A stretch of DNA of 37,651 nucleotides from Perlabentimonas sp041656735. Its GTDB lineage: Bacteria > Bacteroidota > Bacteroidia > Bacteroidales > Tenuifilaceae. The stretch lies in assembly GCA_041656735.1 (NCBI GenBank), contig JBBACY010000031.1, positions 1 through 37,651 of the forward strand, given 5' to 3'. The translations under genes were made by a program, and so were the position numbers. The notes under the pieces were generated by a model. The model was not told where the DNA came from. It worked only from the letters and a program-made list of their open reading frames with translations, and searched no databases. Of the stretch, positions 14,573 to 23,433 are shown in pieces (positions within the stretch are counted from its first letter, which is position 1; the number at the start of each line of letters is the position of its first letter).

Positions 14573-17440
14573 CTATAAATAATCCTCAATTGGAGCGCAA
14601 GAGCAAACTAAGTTTCTGTCGCCATATCCAGAGTCGATTTTACCAACCGCAGGCCAGAATTTGTTATTGGCAATCCATGGAAGTGGGAATGCTGCTTTTT
14701 CACGGTCGTATGCATGTTTCCACTCATTTGCCGTTATCTCAATAACGGTATGTGGTGCATTCTTTATCACGTTATCCTCTTTATCGGCTTTTCCATCTTT
14801 TATCTCATCTAACTCTTTCTTTATCGAAATCATTGCCTCAATAAACCTATCGAGTTCTTGAACCGATTCGCTCTCAGTTGGCTCAACCATAAGGGTTTCG
14901 TGAACTGGGAATGAAAGAGTAGGCGCATGGAATCCATAGTCCATAAGCCTGCGTGCGATATCGCCAGTTTCAACTCCGTAAGTTTGTTTGTAATGGCGGC
15001 AATCTAGAATCATTTCGTGTGCTACACGACCTGTTTTTCCAGTGTAAAGCACATCAAAATTACCTTTTAATTTTGCTGTTAGGTAGTTGGCGCTTAGTAT
15101 TGCCAGTTCGGTTGATTTCTTAAGCCCTTCTTCTCCTAGCATAAGAATATATCCGTATGTAATTGGCTGTACCATTGCGCTACCCCAAGGAGCCCCTGCT
15201 ACCGCAGTCATACCCTTATCACCACCAGTTTTAACAATTGGGTGTGAAGGTAGGAAAGGAGTTAAATGTTTTGCTACACCAATTGGACCAACACCAGGAC
15301 CACCACCACCGTGAGGTATGGCAAATGTTTTATGTAGGTTAAGGTGGCAAACATCAGCACCAATAAATCCAGGGCTGGTTAAGCCAACCTGGGCGTTCAT
15401 ATTTGCACCATCCATATAAACCTGCCCGCCATTATCGTGGGTAATTTTCATCATTTCTACTATCTCGGGCTCAAATACACCGTGGGTTGATGGGTAGGTA
15501 ACTATAAACGACGAAAGGTTGTCTTTATGCTTTTCGGCTTTAGCCCTAAGGTCTTCAATTGAAATGTTGCCGTCCTTATCGCATTCAACAATAACAATTT
15601 CCATACCTGCCATTGCAGCACTTGCAGGGTTAGTTCCGTGAGCCGACGATGGAATAAGTGCTATGTTACGATGCCCTTGTCCGCGGCTTTTGTGATACTC
15701 GCGAATAACCATTAGTCCTGCGTATTCGCCTGCTGCACCTGAGTTAGGTTGCATCGACATAGAGTCAAATCCTGTAATTTCAGCCAGAAGTTGCTCTAGT
15801 TCGCAAATAAGGCTCATGTAGCCTTGTGCTTGTTCTGTTGGAACGAATGGGTGTATGTTTCCAAATTCCATCCAGCTAAGTGGTAGCATTTCACTCGCAG
15901 CATTAAGTTTCATAGTGCAGCTACCAAGTGAAATCATACTGTGATTTAGCGCAATATCCTTCCGTTCAAGACGCTTAATGTAACGCATCATCTCAGTTTC
16001 TGAGTGGAATATATTAAAAACCTTATCGTTTAGGTATTCAGATTTACGCTTTAGGTTTTCTGGAATTGTGCTGGTTGCTTCAATAGAATTGATTTTAACC
16101 GCTGGCTTAGCAACAACCTCAGCAAAAATCTCAATAATATTGTTTATTTCGGGAACAGAGGTTAGCTCATCGGTACTAATTCCGATTGTGCCATTTGGTT
16201 TGTAGTTGAAGTTAATCTCTTTGTCAATAGCCTTACGCCTAATCATATCAACCTTAACCCCTGCTGGAAGCTCAATTTCGAGAGTGTCAAAAGTAACTTT
16301 AACATTCTGTTTGTACCCAAGTTTGGTTAGCTCCTTGTCAATTGTAACGGCTGCGTTGTGAGTATGGGTTGCAATACGCTTAACGCCCGTGGGGCCATGG
16401 TAAACGGCAAACATACCAGCCATCGTAGCTAAAAGCGCTTGTGCAGTACAAATATTTGAGGTTGCACGCTCGCGCTTAATATGCTGCTCACGGGTTTGTA
16501 AAGCCATACGTAGTGCCTTGTTGCCGTGCTTATCTATGGACACTCCAATAATACGACCAGGAAGGTTACGTTTGTACTCCTCTTTGGTTGCAAAGTAGCC
16601 AGCATGTGGTCCGCCAAAACCCATAGGAACGCCAAAACGCTGGGTACTACCCACTACAATGTCGGTACCCCATTCGCCTGGAGGGGTTATTAGCGCAAGA
16701 GAAAGAATATCGGCAATTACCGTGGTAAAGGCACCATTCTCTTTCGCTTTAGCAATAAATGAAGAGTAGTCACGTACGTTGCCTTTGGCAGAAGGGTACT
16801 GAACAACTACTCCAAATTCTTTTCCGGTAAATTTATATTCACTGTAACATCCTGTTACTACTTCAATTCCTAACGGATTGGCACGTGTACCTATTACCTC
16901 AAGATTTTGGGGGAATGTGTCACTATCAACGAAAAGGATATTACGACCCTCTTTTACCGCTTGGCGAGAGCGAAGGCTGTGCATCATTAGCATGGCTTCG
17001 GCTGCTGCGGTTGATTCGTCAAGGAGTGAAGCATTGGCCATTTCCATTCCGGTTAAATCCATAACCATGGTCTGGAAGTTTAGAAGTGCTTCAAGCCTAC
17101 CTTGGCTAATTTCTGCTTGGTAAGGAGTATAAGAAGTGTACCATCCTGGGTTTTCAAAAATATTTCGAAGAATAACCGAAGGGGTATGTGTTCTGTAGTA
17201 ACCCATACCAATAAAAGAGCTGAAAATCTGATTTTTTGATGCCAGTCCTTTTATTTTACTAAGGTACTCAAACTCAGAAAGCGGAGCAGGAAGGTTAAGT
17301 GGTTCCCGCAACCTAATTCCTTTGGGCACGGTTTGGTCAATTAGTTCATCAATAGTTTTTACCCCAACTACTTTTAGCATTTCGTTAATCTCGCTATCGC
17401 GAGGGCCAATGTGGCGGGTAGCAAAGCGTTCAGTCGACAT
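14573..17440 (-). CDS. gcvP: Glycine dehydrogenase (aminomethyl-transferring), P protein
   Basis: A 955-residue one-chain P protein of the glycine cleavage system. It decarboxylates glycine with pyridoxal phosphate and passes the aminomethyl group to the lipoyl H protein. The N-terminal half begins with FATRHIGP, the usual start of this family, and has the YTPYQAEISQGRLEALLNFQ segment. The C-terminal half holds the cofactor lysine, Lys704, in the HLNLHKTFAIPHGGGGPG motif. Length is standard for the fused alpha2-type enzyme; many Gram-positive bacteria and archaea split it into two. The H and T proteins are not adjacent. It is a single-gene unit ending at the terminator shared with ddl. I found no glycine riboswitch in the 161-base upstream gap, and no perfect promoter match there. 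Confidence 0.98.
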   Translation of the reverse strand: MSTERFATRHIGPRDSEINEMLKVVGVKTIDELIDQTVPKGIRLREPLNLPAPLSEFEYLSKIKGLASKNQIFSSFIGMGYYRTHTPSVILRNIFENPGWYTSYTPYQAEISQGRLEALLNFQTMVMDLTGMEMANASLLDESTAAAEAMLMMHSLRSRQAVKEGRNILFVDSDTFPQNLEVIGTRANPLGIEVVTGCYSEYKFTGKEFGVVVQYPSAKGNVRDYSSFIAKAKENGAFTTVIADILSLALITPPGEWGTDIVVGSTQRFGVPMGFGGPHAGYFATKEEYKRNLPGRIIGVSIDKHGNKALRMALQTREQHIKRERATSNICTAQALLATMAGMFAVYHGPTGVKRIATHTHNAAVTIDKELTKLGYKQNVKVTFDTLEIELPAGVKVDMIRRKAIDKEINFNYKPNGTIGISTDELTSVPEINNIIEIFAEVVAKPAVKINSIEATSTIPENLKRKSEYLNDKVFNIFHSETEMMRYIKRLERKDIALNHSMISLGSCTMKLNAASEMLPLSWMEFGNIHPFVPTEQAQGYMSLICELEQLLAEITGFDSMSMQPNSGAAGEYAGLMVIREYHKSRGQGHRNIALIPSSAHGTNPASAAMAGMEIVIVECDKDGNISIEDLRAKAEKHKDNLSSFIVTYPSTHGVFEPEIVEMMKITHDNGGQVYMDGANMNAQVGLTSPGFIGADVCHLNLHKTFAIPHGGGGPGVGPIGVAKHLTPFLPSHPIVKTGGDKGMTAVAGAPWGSAMVQPITYGYILMLGEEGLKKSTELAILSANYLTAKLKGNFDVLYTGKTGRVAHEMILDCRHYKQTYGVETGDIARRLMDYGFHAPTLSFPVHETLMVEPTESESVQELDRFIEAMISIKKELDEIKDGKADKEDNVIKNAPHTVIEITANEWKHAYDREKAAFPLPWIANNKFWPAVGKIDSGYGDRNLVCSCAPIEDYL

Positions 17441-17601
17441 AAATATTTGATTTATTTAGTTAGTATAATTTGGTAAAATATGATTCAGTAGCACAATTTC
17501 GCTCTACAAATTCGTTGTAAAATTAGGAAATTGGTTATACTTTCTAACCCTTTTGGTGCTAATTTTTTACTTATGAAGTATTACGGTGCATTTAGCTGAC
17601 G

Positions 17602-18240
17602 TTAAGATAGGAAGGGGTTGTTCTCTTTCTCCCATTCTATGGTTGATGGTTCACCGTGGCCTGTATAAACTTTTGTATTTGGGGCTAGATTTAGTAGTTT
17701 TGTCTTAATGCTATTTATAAGTTGTGCGTAATTGCCTCCAGGAAGATCTGTTCGCCCAATGGAGCCTTGAAAAAGAGTGTCGCCCGATAAAACAAACCCT
17801 TCTTCAGCGTTTAAAAAACAAATACCTCCCATTGAATGCCCTGGGGTGTGCAAAACCTTTAGCTTACTATTTCCAAAAGTAATCTCATCACCATCATTCA
17901 GGTTCCTATCAATAAGAGGCGCATCTTCTATTGTAAATCCATATGTAAGGGCATGTTGCGAAGCCGTTTGTATTAATGTTAAATCTTCAGGGCTGGCTGC
18001 GATATTTATTTTATAAGTTTTTTTAACAAATGCATTACCAAGTATATGGTCAACATGTCCGTGCGTGTTTATGGCGAGCACGGGTTTTAAATTGTTCTTT
18101 TGTATAAAATCAGTAAGTTCTCTTTGCTCCTCAGGGCTATGGCAACCAGCATCAACTATTACGCACTCATTTGACTCGTCAAACAGCACGTAAGTATTTT
18201 CCTGAAAAGGGTTGAACACGAATCGTTTAATTGTTATCAT
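17602..18240 (-). CDS. Glyoxalase II-like metallo-beta-lactamase fold hydrolase
   Basis: A 212-residue hydrolase of the metallo-beta-lactamase superfamily, close to the small glyoxalase II (hydroxyacylglutathione hydrolase-like) group. The metal-binding signature is His60-x-His62-x-Asp64-His65 in NTHGHVDHILGN, followed by LHTPGHSMGGICFL, LSGDTLFQGSIGRTDLPGG and a final VYTGHGEPSTIEWEKENNPFL; these five motifs keep the expected order. The start MITIKRFVFNPFQENTYVL is typical. The real substrate, a thioester or another ester, cannot be known from sequence; many such proteins are annotated only as MBL-fold. It lies 25 bases downstream of pcm on the same strand, so the two probably form an operon driven by the element at 18947-18954. 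Confidence 0.92.
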   Translation of the reverse strand: MITIKRFVFNPFQENTYVLFDESNECVIVDAGCHSPEEQRELTDFIQKNNLKPVLAINTHGHVDHILGNAFVKKTYKINIAASPEDLTLIQTASQHALTYGFTIEDAPLIDRNLNDGDEITFGNSKLKVLHTPGHSMGGICFLNAEEGFVLSGDTLFQGSIGRTDLPGGNYAQLINSIKTKLLNLAPNTKVYTGHGEPSTIEWEKENNPFLS

Positions 18241-18265
18241 ATGTTTTAAACTTGAATATTAATAA

Positions 18266-18910
18266 CTATTTATTAGTTCCTTTTAGCATAGGAACAAAAA
18301 TAAACTTGCCATGGTTCGTTTTCTTTGTTTCATTTTCCGAAATCTTCTCAATAACTACCATTTCTTGCCCCGTATTGTCGCCGTGTGGAATAACCATTAT
18401 TCCGCCAACCATAAGTTGGTCTACTAAGTTTTGAGGTATTTCAGATGCTCCGGCAGTAACCAGTATTTTATGGTATGGCCCGTAGGTTGGTTTTCCTATG
18501 TAACCATCTCCATAAAAAAAATGTGCCGTGTATCGTAGTTTTTCGAGTAACGATTTCGATTTCATAAAAAGCTCATGCTGCCTTTCAATGGTGTAAACAA
18601 TAGCCCCCATCTCTAGCAGCACCGCTGTTTGATAACCCGAGCCAGTGCCAATTTCCAAAACCTTTTCTCGAGGATTTAATTTCAGCAATTGGGTTTGATA
18701 TGCCACCGTGTATGGTTGTGAAATGGTTTGGTTTGCGCCAATAGGGAAGGCCGAATCTTTATAAGAAAAATTTAGAAAGCCACTTTCCATAAATAGATGG
18801 CGTGGCACATTATTTATTGCCCTCAATACATTTTGGTCTATTATCCCTTTTTTTTCTAGCTCGTCAACCAGTTTTTTGCGTAATCCTTTATGTCTGTATG
18901 AATCTTCCAT
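18266..18910 (-). CDS. pcm: Protein-L-isoaspartate O-methyltransferase
   Basis: A 214-residue SAM-dependent methyltransferase that methylates L-isoaspartyl residues and so starts repair of aged proteins. The family marks are present: NQTISQPYTVA (about 60-70), the SAM motif VLEIGTGSGYQTAVLLE (84-100), and VYTIERQHELF soon after. Near the end, ILVTAGASEIPQNLVDQLMVGGIMVIPHG matches the conserved late part of the fold. Length is normal. It is the first gene of a two-gene unit with the MBL-fold hydrolase. A good promoter element in the expected orientation lies 37 bases ahead. Confidence 0.96.
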   Translation of the reverse strand: MEDSYRHKGLRKKLVDELEKKGIIDQNVLRAINNVPRHLFMESGFLNFSYKDSAFPIGANQTISQPYTVAYQTQLLKLNPREKVLEIGTGSGYQTAVLLEMGAIVYTIERQHELFMKSKSLLEKLRYTAHFFYGDGYIGKPTYGPYHKILVTAGASEIPQNLVDQLMVGGIMVIPHGDNTGQEMVVIEKISENETKKTNHGKFIFVPMLKGTNK

Positions 18911-18946
18911 TTTTGAGAATGAGTATATGCCGCTACAATATTTTTA

Positions 18947-18954
18947 CAAATATA
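18947..18954 (-). promoter_or_regulatory. pcm operon -7 element
   Basis: Read on the minus strand this is TATATTTG, an exact TAnnTTTG match, 37 bases before the pcm start. No strong -33 element was seen. Confidence 0.45.
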
Positions 18955-19087
18955 GTTATTAAAAGATGTGCTAAAAAATTGAAATTTTAATTTTGCCATT
19001 CATAACTCAAAAAACAAGCACATCTTTAAACTAGTATAATTATTTACATATTTTCCCAGAAGTATTTAATCTGGTTTTTGAGATAGT

Positions 19088-19095
19088 TATATTTG
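19088..19095 (+). promoter_or_regulatory. -7 element upstream of the sugar transferase gene
   Basis: TATATTTG exactly matches TAnnTTTG and lies 39 to 93 bases before the possible GTG starts of the sugar transferase gene, which makes any of these starts compatible with it. Confidence 0.45.
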
Positions 19096-19133
19096 TGAAA
19101 TTTTAAAAATTTTGTTATTTCAGTGGTTGAGTA

Positions 19134-20603
19134 GTGTTTTTATATGCTAAATGTTTAGTTTCGTATCTTTATATTAACAATGTGATTGTGGGGAAAAGAT
19201 TATTGATTTTTAAGTACATACTTTTTGATTTTGTTGGATCATTTACCGCTTGGTTCCTTTTTCACTTGTATCGCAAACAAATAATTGAGAAATCAGTACT
19301 AGGTAATAATGTTGGTGATTTGCTTGATACTAACGTTATTATTGGACTTATTGTTATCCCTATTGCTTGGGTAATAACTTTGTCTTTTTTTGGTTTTTAT
19401 CGTGATATTTTCCGACGCTCAAGACTAAAAGAGTTGGGTGTTTCAATTAGCATTACTTTTTTTTGGGTAATTCTATTATTCTTTCTTTTACTACTGGATG
19501 ATTTTGTGGCATCGTACCGAAGTTATTACCAGCTATTTTTTATGCTATATTCTCTTCAGTTCCTTTTAACCTATATTCCTCGGGTACTATTAACCTCATT
19601 CACTATCAGACGAATTCGACTAAAAAGAATTGTTTTCCCAACTCTTGTTGTTGGCGATGGGGATAAAGCGCTGCAAATTTTTAATGAGGTTTTGGGAGAA
19701 CCGAAATCACAAGGCAATCATTTGGTAGGTTATATTACGGTAGGTGGGATAGTAAATGAAAGATTGGCTAAAGAACTTCCTTGTTTAGGTAATTTGGGGG
19801 ATTTAAAAAGTGTGGTTAAAAAGCATAATATTGAAGAGTTAGTGCTAGCCATAGATCAGAATGATAATAAGTTAATGACTAAAATAGTAAACGATATACT
19901 AGGGTTAAATGTAATTGTTAAAGCTATACCTAGTATGTACGATATTCTTACAGGAAGGGTAAGAATGCCGGCAATTTTTGGAATCCCTTTAATACAAATA
20001 TCGTTCGATTTAATGCCTGTTTGGCAACAACGCCTCAAGCTGTTTATTGATTTTTTTGCCTCGTTGGCTGCATTGATTCTACTTTCTCCTTTGTTTATTG
20101 TTATCGCTATAGCTGTTAAGTTTTCGTCAAAGGGTCCCGTTTTCTATTCGCAAGAGCGAGTAGGCCAGTTTGGTAAGCCTTTTAACATATATAAGTTCAG
20201 AACAATGGTAGCTGATGCCGAAAAACACGGGCCTGCTTTGTCAGCTAAAGATGATTTGCGTATTACGAATATTGGACGATTTTTGCGTAAAACACGGTTA
20301 GATGAAATTCCAAATTTCTGGAATGTGTTAAAGGGAGAAATGTCTTTGGTTGGACCACGCCCCGAACGACAATTTTACATCAATAAAATTATTCAAAAGG
20401 CGCCTCATTACCTACATTTACAAAAAGTTAAACCTGGAATTACTTCATGGGGGCAGGTTAAATTTGGGTATGCCGAAAATGTTGATGAAATGGTTGAAAG
20501 ACTTAAGTTCGATTTGATTTATATTGAGAATATGTCGTTATATATCGATTTTAAGATAATTATATATACCCTTATAACCGTTTTTAAGGGAAGAGGGGTT
20601 TAG
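19134..20603 (+). CDS. Polyprenyl-phosphate sugar phosphotransferase (exopolysaccharide)
   Basis: An inner-membrane enzyme that moves a sugar phosphate from a nucleotide sugar to undecaprenyl phosphate, the first step of building a repeat unit of capsule, O-antigen or exopolysaccharide. The N-terminal half has four or five membrane helices (up to about residue 165) and a Rossmann-like domain (about 170-270). The C-terminal part is the bacterial sugar transferase domain (about 290-485), with a membrane hairpin, GPVFYSQERVGQ, YKFRTMV, LRKTRLDEIPNFWNVLKGEMSLVGPRPE and the final PGITSWGQV. The frame is open from a GTG at 19134. GTG at 19182 or 19188 is also possible and would give a start directly before KRLLIFKYILFDF, which looks more like related proteins; true length is then about 471-489. 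It is a lone gene, with no polysaccharide cluster around it. Confidence 0.88.
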   Translation: MFLYAKCLVSYLYINNVIVGKRLLIFKYILFDFVGSFTAWFLFHLYRKQIIEKSVLGNNVGDLLDTNVIIGLIVIPIAWVITLSFFGFYRDIFRRSRLKELGVSISITFFWVILLFFLLLLDDFVASYRSYYQLFFMLYSLQFLLTYIPRVLLTSFTIRRIRLKRIVFPTLVVGDGDKALQIFNEVLGEPKSQGNHLVGYITVGGIVNERLAKELPCLGNLGDLKSVVKKHNIEELVLAIDQNDNKLMTKIVNDILGLNVIVKAIPSMYDILTGRVRMPAIFGIPLIQISFDLMPVWQQRLKLFIDFFASLAALILLSPLFIVIAIAVKFSSKGPVFYSQERVGQFGKPFNIYKFRTMVADAEKHGPALSAKDDLRITNIGRFLRKTRLDEIPNFWNVLKGEMSLVGPRPERQFYINKIIQKAPHYLHLQKVKPGITSWGQVKFGYAENVDEMVERLKFDLIYIENMSLYIDFKIIIYTLITVFKGRGV

Positions 20604-20728
20604 GGTGATACAATATTTACTAAAGGTGTTTTGAAAACAATATCTGTTTCCAACTTACTCGTTTAGTAGATATTTAATTTTGTTGAAAACCTATTGTCTT
20701 TTTTTTTCAAAAACTGAATCAACTTCGT

Positions 20729-20736
20729 TAGTTTTG
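20729..20736 (+). promoter_or_regulatory. dnaB promoter -7 element
   Basis: TAGTTTTG exactly matches TAnnTTTG and ends 15 bases before the dnaB ATG. A short leader is implied. No -33 TTG at the usual distance. Confidence 0.45.
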
Positions 20737-20751
20737 TAAAAATATTAATTC

Positions 20752-22308
20752 ATGGCCGAGAAAAGAGAGTTTAAAGATTATAAGAAGAAGGGAAGTACTG
20801 CAAACCTTGCAGGCATTGAGTTGGGTAAAGTGCCGCCACAGGCAGTTGAACTCGAAGAGGCGGTTCTGGGCGCCCTTATGATTGAGAAAGATTTGATCAT
20901 TGATGTGCTCGACGTGCTAAAACTTGAAAGTTTTTACAAGGAAAGCCATCAAAAAATATTTAAGGCCATAGTTGAACTCTCTTCTAAACTCGAGCCAATT
21001 GACCTGTATACCGTTTCGGAGGAACTAAGGAAAACTGAGGAGCTAGAAGCGGTTGGAGGAGCGGTTTACCTTGCGCATCTTACTTCGCGTGTGGGTTCGG
21101 CTGCGCATCTTGAGTATCACTCCAAAATTATTGCCCAAAAATATATACAACGTGAGCTCATTCGAGTTTCAACCGACATTCAGAACCGAGCATTCGATGA
21201 CTCTCTTGATGTTAACGACCTACTCGATTACTCTGAAATGGAGCTTTTTAAGGTTGCTGAAGGGAACATTAAGCGCGAAACAGCCCCTATTAGCATACTT
21301 GTTAAAGAGGCTTTGACTGCCCTTGAAGAGGCAGGAAAGCGTGAGGATGGCCTTAGCGGTGTACCCTGCGGCTTTTCAGAACTCGATCGGATGACATCGG
21401 GTTGGCAAGCCTCTGATTTGGTTATCGTTGCAGCCCGTCCATCAATGGGTAAAACAGCTTTTGTGCTTTCAATGGCTCGCAATATGGCCGTTGAGCGTGA
21501 TGTTTCTGTGGCCTTTTTCTCTCTCGAAATGTCGAGCCTTCAACTTGTGAACAGGCTAATTGTTAGCGAGTCCGAAATACCGCACGAAAAAATTAGAAAC
21601 GGAAAGCTTACACCGCAAGAGTGGACCCAGCTAACCGTTAAAATAGGTAATTTGCAAAACTCAAAAATTTTTATTGACGACACCCCGGCTCTTTCAATTT
21701 TCGAATTTAGGGCCAAATGCCGTAGGTTAAAAGCGCAGCATGATGTTGGCATTATTATTATCGACTATTTACAGCTTATGACCGGCCCAAACGATTCTAA
21801 AAGTAGTCGTGAGCAGGAGGTTAGTAGTATTTCACGTTCGCTTAAGGCCATTGCAAAGGAGCTAAATGTGCCAATAATTGCCCTGTCGCAGCTTAATCGC
21901 TCGGTTGAAACGCGTGGAGGAAACAAGCGACCTCAGCTATCCGACCTGCGTGAGTCGGGCGCTATTGAGCAAGATGCCGATATGGTACTATTTATTCATA
22001 GACCTGAATACTATGGCTTTGATGTTGATGAGGATGGGAACTCGCTACTGGGCCTTGCCGAAATAATTGTGGCCAAACACCGTAATGGTGCTACTGGCGA
22101 TATTAAACTGCGTTTTAGAAAAGAACAGGCGAAGTTTATGGACTATGAAGGTCAAGATTATTCGGAGTATGGCGTAACCACCACGCAGGCTTCGCAAGCC
22201 GTGACCTATGGCTCAAAAATGAACGAGGATCCATTACCTACGGTTTCTGGAGATTCGGATTTTGATTTTTTAACCAGACCAATCTCTGAGGATGAGATAC
22301 CTTACTAG
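20752..22308 (+). CDS. dnaB: Replicative DNA helicase
   Basis: A 518-residue DnaB hexameric helicase, which unwinds DNA ahead of the polymerase and binds primase. An N-terminal helical domain (about 28-130, with PPQAVELEEAVLGALM) is followed by a linker and the RecA-like motor. The Walker A motif is ARPSMGKTAF (228-237), the Walker B region is GIIIIDYLQLM (about 335-345), and later motifs include LSQLNRSVETR and SDLRESGAIEQDAD. There is no intein, which some DnaB proteins carry at the Walker A or later sites. The C-terminal tail ends in an acidic stretch (DFDFLTRPISEDEIPY). The gene stands alone with its own promoter element and runs toward the oppositely oriented YjjG-like gene, 98 bases away. 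Confidence 0.98.
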   Translation: MAEKREFKDYKKKGSTANLAGIELGKVPPQAVELEEAVLGALMIEKDLIIDVLDVLKLESFYKESHQKIFKAIVELSSKLEPIDLYTVSEELRKTEELEAVGGAVYLAHLTSRVGSAAHLEYHSKIIAQKYIQRELIRVSTDIQNRAFDDSLDVNDLLDYSEMELFKVAEGNIKRETAPISILVKEALTALEEAGKREDGLSGVPCGFSELDRMTSGWQASDLVIVAARPSMGKTAFVLSMARNMAVERDVSVAFFSLEMSSLQLVNRLIVSESEIPHEKIRNGKLTPQEWTQLTVKIGNLQNSKIFIDDTPALSIFEFRAKCRRLKAQHDVGIIIIDYLQLMTGPNDSKSSREQEVSSISRSLKAIAKELNVPIIALSQLNRSVETRGGNKRPQLSDLRESGAIEQDADMVLFIHRPEYYGFDVDEDGNSLLGLAEIIVAKHRNGATGDIKLRFRKEQAKFMDYEGQDYSEYGVTTTQASQAVTYGSKMNEDPLPTVSGDSDFDFLTRPISEDEIPY

Positions 22309-22406
22309 TTTAGTATGGTATAATGAGAAAGTGTAAATTTTGCGATTAATATTTTCTCTGGCTCGTTGCGCTCAACCTGTTATTGCCATTTAGTGTGGCT
22401 TTGAGT

Positions 22407-23102
22407 CTAGAGAATATCTCTCAGTTCAATTAAATTGCTAATTTCGTGTGTAGGCACAACTTTTGTTTGTGCTTGTTTCGAAGGATTAAAGTGAATTTGA
22501 TCTATTCCAAATGCTTTGGCGCCAATAATATCAGCATCTAAATCGTCGCCAATCATAATGCTTTCAACTTTTTTTGCATTCGCCCTAGCCAAAGAATATC
22601 CGAACGCTTGTGCTCGCGGTTTATGGTAGCCCGAAATTTCGGATGTTACCACTTTGTCAAAATATTTTTCTAAACCACATAGTTTAAGTTTTGTAAACTG
22701 AACCTCATTAAACCCATTGGTAATTATATGCAGTTTATATTGGCTGTATAGCCAGTCTAAAACAGGTAGCGTGTTAGGCATTAACGCTGTTTTTTTTGGA
22801 CTTTCAGCCAAATACTCATTATCCATAACCGACGCGAGTATGCTATCCTTTATCCCAAAATCGAGTAAAGTTTGCTCAAATCGTTTAAATCTAAGTACCT
22901 CCTTTTTCATCGCCCCGCGCTGGTAACTTGCCCAAAGCCTGTTGTTATTAACAATAAAAGCATCAATAAAAGCCTGGGGGCTGGGGCTGGCTTTCTTTAG
23001 ATTGTGGTTTTCGTATATATCCGTAAGCGTAATCCGCATATTTTGCTCAAAGTCCCATAGGGTACGGTCTAAATCAAAAAAAATATGTTTATAGGGTGGC
23101 AT
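22407..23102 (-). CDS. YjjG-type HAD phosphatase (nucleotidase)
   Basis: A 231-residue haloacid dehalogenase superfamily phosphatase, subfamily IA, YjjG type. Motif I is FFDLDRTLWDF (nucleophile Asp10, second Asp12). The cap domain covers about residues 16-95. Motif II is HIITNGF (about 125-131), motif III is the Lys in SGYHKPRAQAF, and motif IV is IMIGDDLDADIIGA. YjjG enzymes hydrolyse pyrimidine nucleoside monophosphates, including non-canonical ones, and so help keep damaged bases out of DNA; the substrate here is inferred. The gene is isolated, converges with dnaB, and is divergent from the DEAD helicase with 331 bases between. A promoter element lies 51 bases upstream. Confidence 0.9.
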   Translation of the reverse strand: MPPYKHIFFDLDRTLWDFEQNMRITLTDIYENHNLKKASPSPQAFIDAFIVNNNRLWASYQRGAMKKEVLRFKRFEQTLLDFGIKDSILASVMDNEYLAESPKKTALMPNTLPVLDWLYSQYKLHIITNGFNEVQFTKLKLCGLEKYFDKVVTSEISGYHKPRAQAFGYSLARANAKKVESIMIGDDLDADIIGAKAFGIDQIHFNPSKQAQTKVVPTHEISNLIELRDIL

Positions 23103-23153
23103 ATAAAATCAGGCTTAACTTTTCGTTTTCAAAATTAGTGGCAAATTGCGCAA

Positions 23154-23161
23154 CAAAGATA
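23154..23161 (-). promoter_or_regulatory. Promoter of the YjjG-type gene
   Basis: On the minus strand this reads TATCTTTG, an exact TAnnTTTG match 51 bases before the start codon. A TTG (CAA on the plus strand at 23184-23186) lies 22 bases upstream, near the usual -33 spacing. Confidence 0.55.
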
Positions 23162-23340
23162 CAATAGATATTTCACCCACCAGCAACCCCTTTCTGATGC
23201 TCAAAAAACGAAGTTACACCCTATATTTCAACCTCCTTTTGAGTATATGCGCATTGCTGTAACAAACTTTATTGCAGGTGTTTATTGGCTCAATATCAAT
23301 TGAATGAGGGTTATTGGTGTTAAAAGCAACAAAAAATCAT

Positions 23341-23348
23341 TATCTTTG
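23341..23348 (+). promoter_or_regulatory. Promoter of the DEAD-box helicase gene
   Basis: TATCTTTG exactly matches TAnnTTTG. A TTG at 23314-23316 sits 24 bases upstream, slightly longer than ideal. The message would have a leader of about 80 bases. Confidence 0.5.
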
Positions 23349-23433
23349 TGAACAAAAATCCAGTTCGTTTTCGAATAGAACGAATCTTACAAATTATTAA
23401 ATATTAATTCTACCACAAATACATACCATACAT

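Larger units (their letters stand above)
23103..23433. other. Divergent promoter region between the HAD phosphatase and the DEAD helicase
   Basis: A 331-base gap. It carries a minus-strand element at 23154-23161 and a plus-strand element at 23341-23348, each with a plausible TTG partner. No further gene or RNA is seen between them. Confidence 0.55.

Noticed and set aside
17441..17601. Glycine riboswitch upstream of gcvP
   Set aside because: The gap is AT-rich and lacks the GGAGAG-type conserved core and paired aptamer structure on either strand.
19134..20603. Start of a capsule or exopolysaccharide gene cluster
   Set aside because: The sugar transferase is followed by dnaB and preceded by pcm; no other polysaccharide genes are adjacent.
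22420..22440. Palindrome AGAGA-TA-TCTCT-like element near the end of the HAD gene
   Set aside because: It lies inside coding sequence and lacks a T tract, so it is not supported as a terminator or operator.
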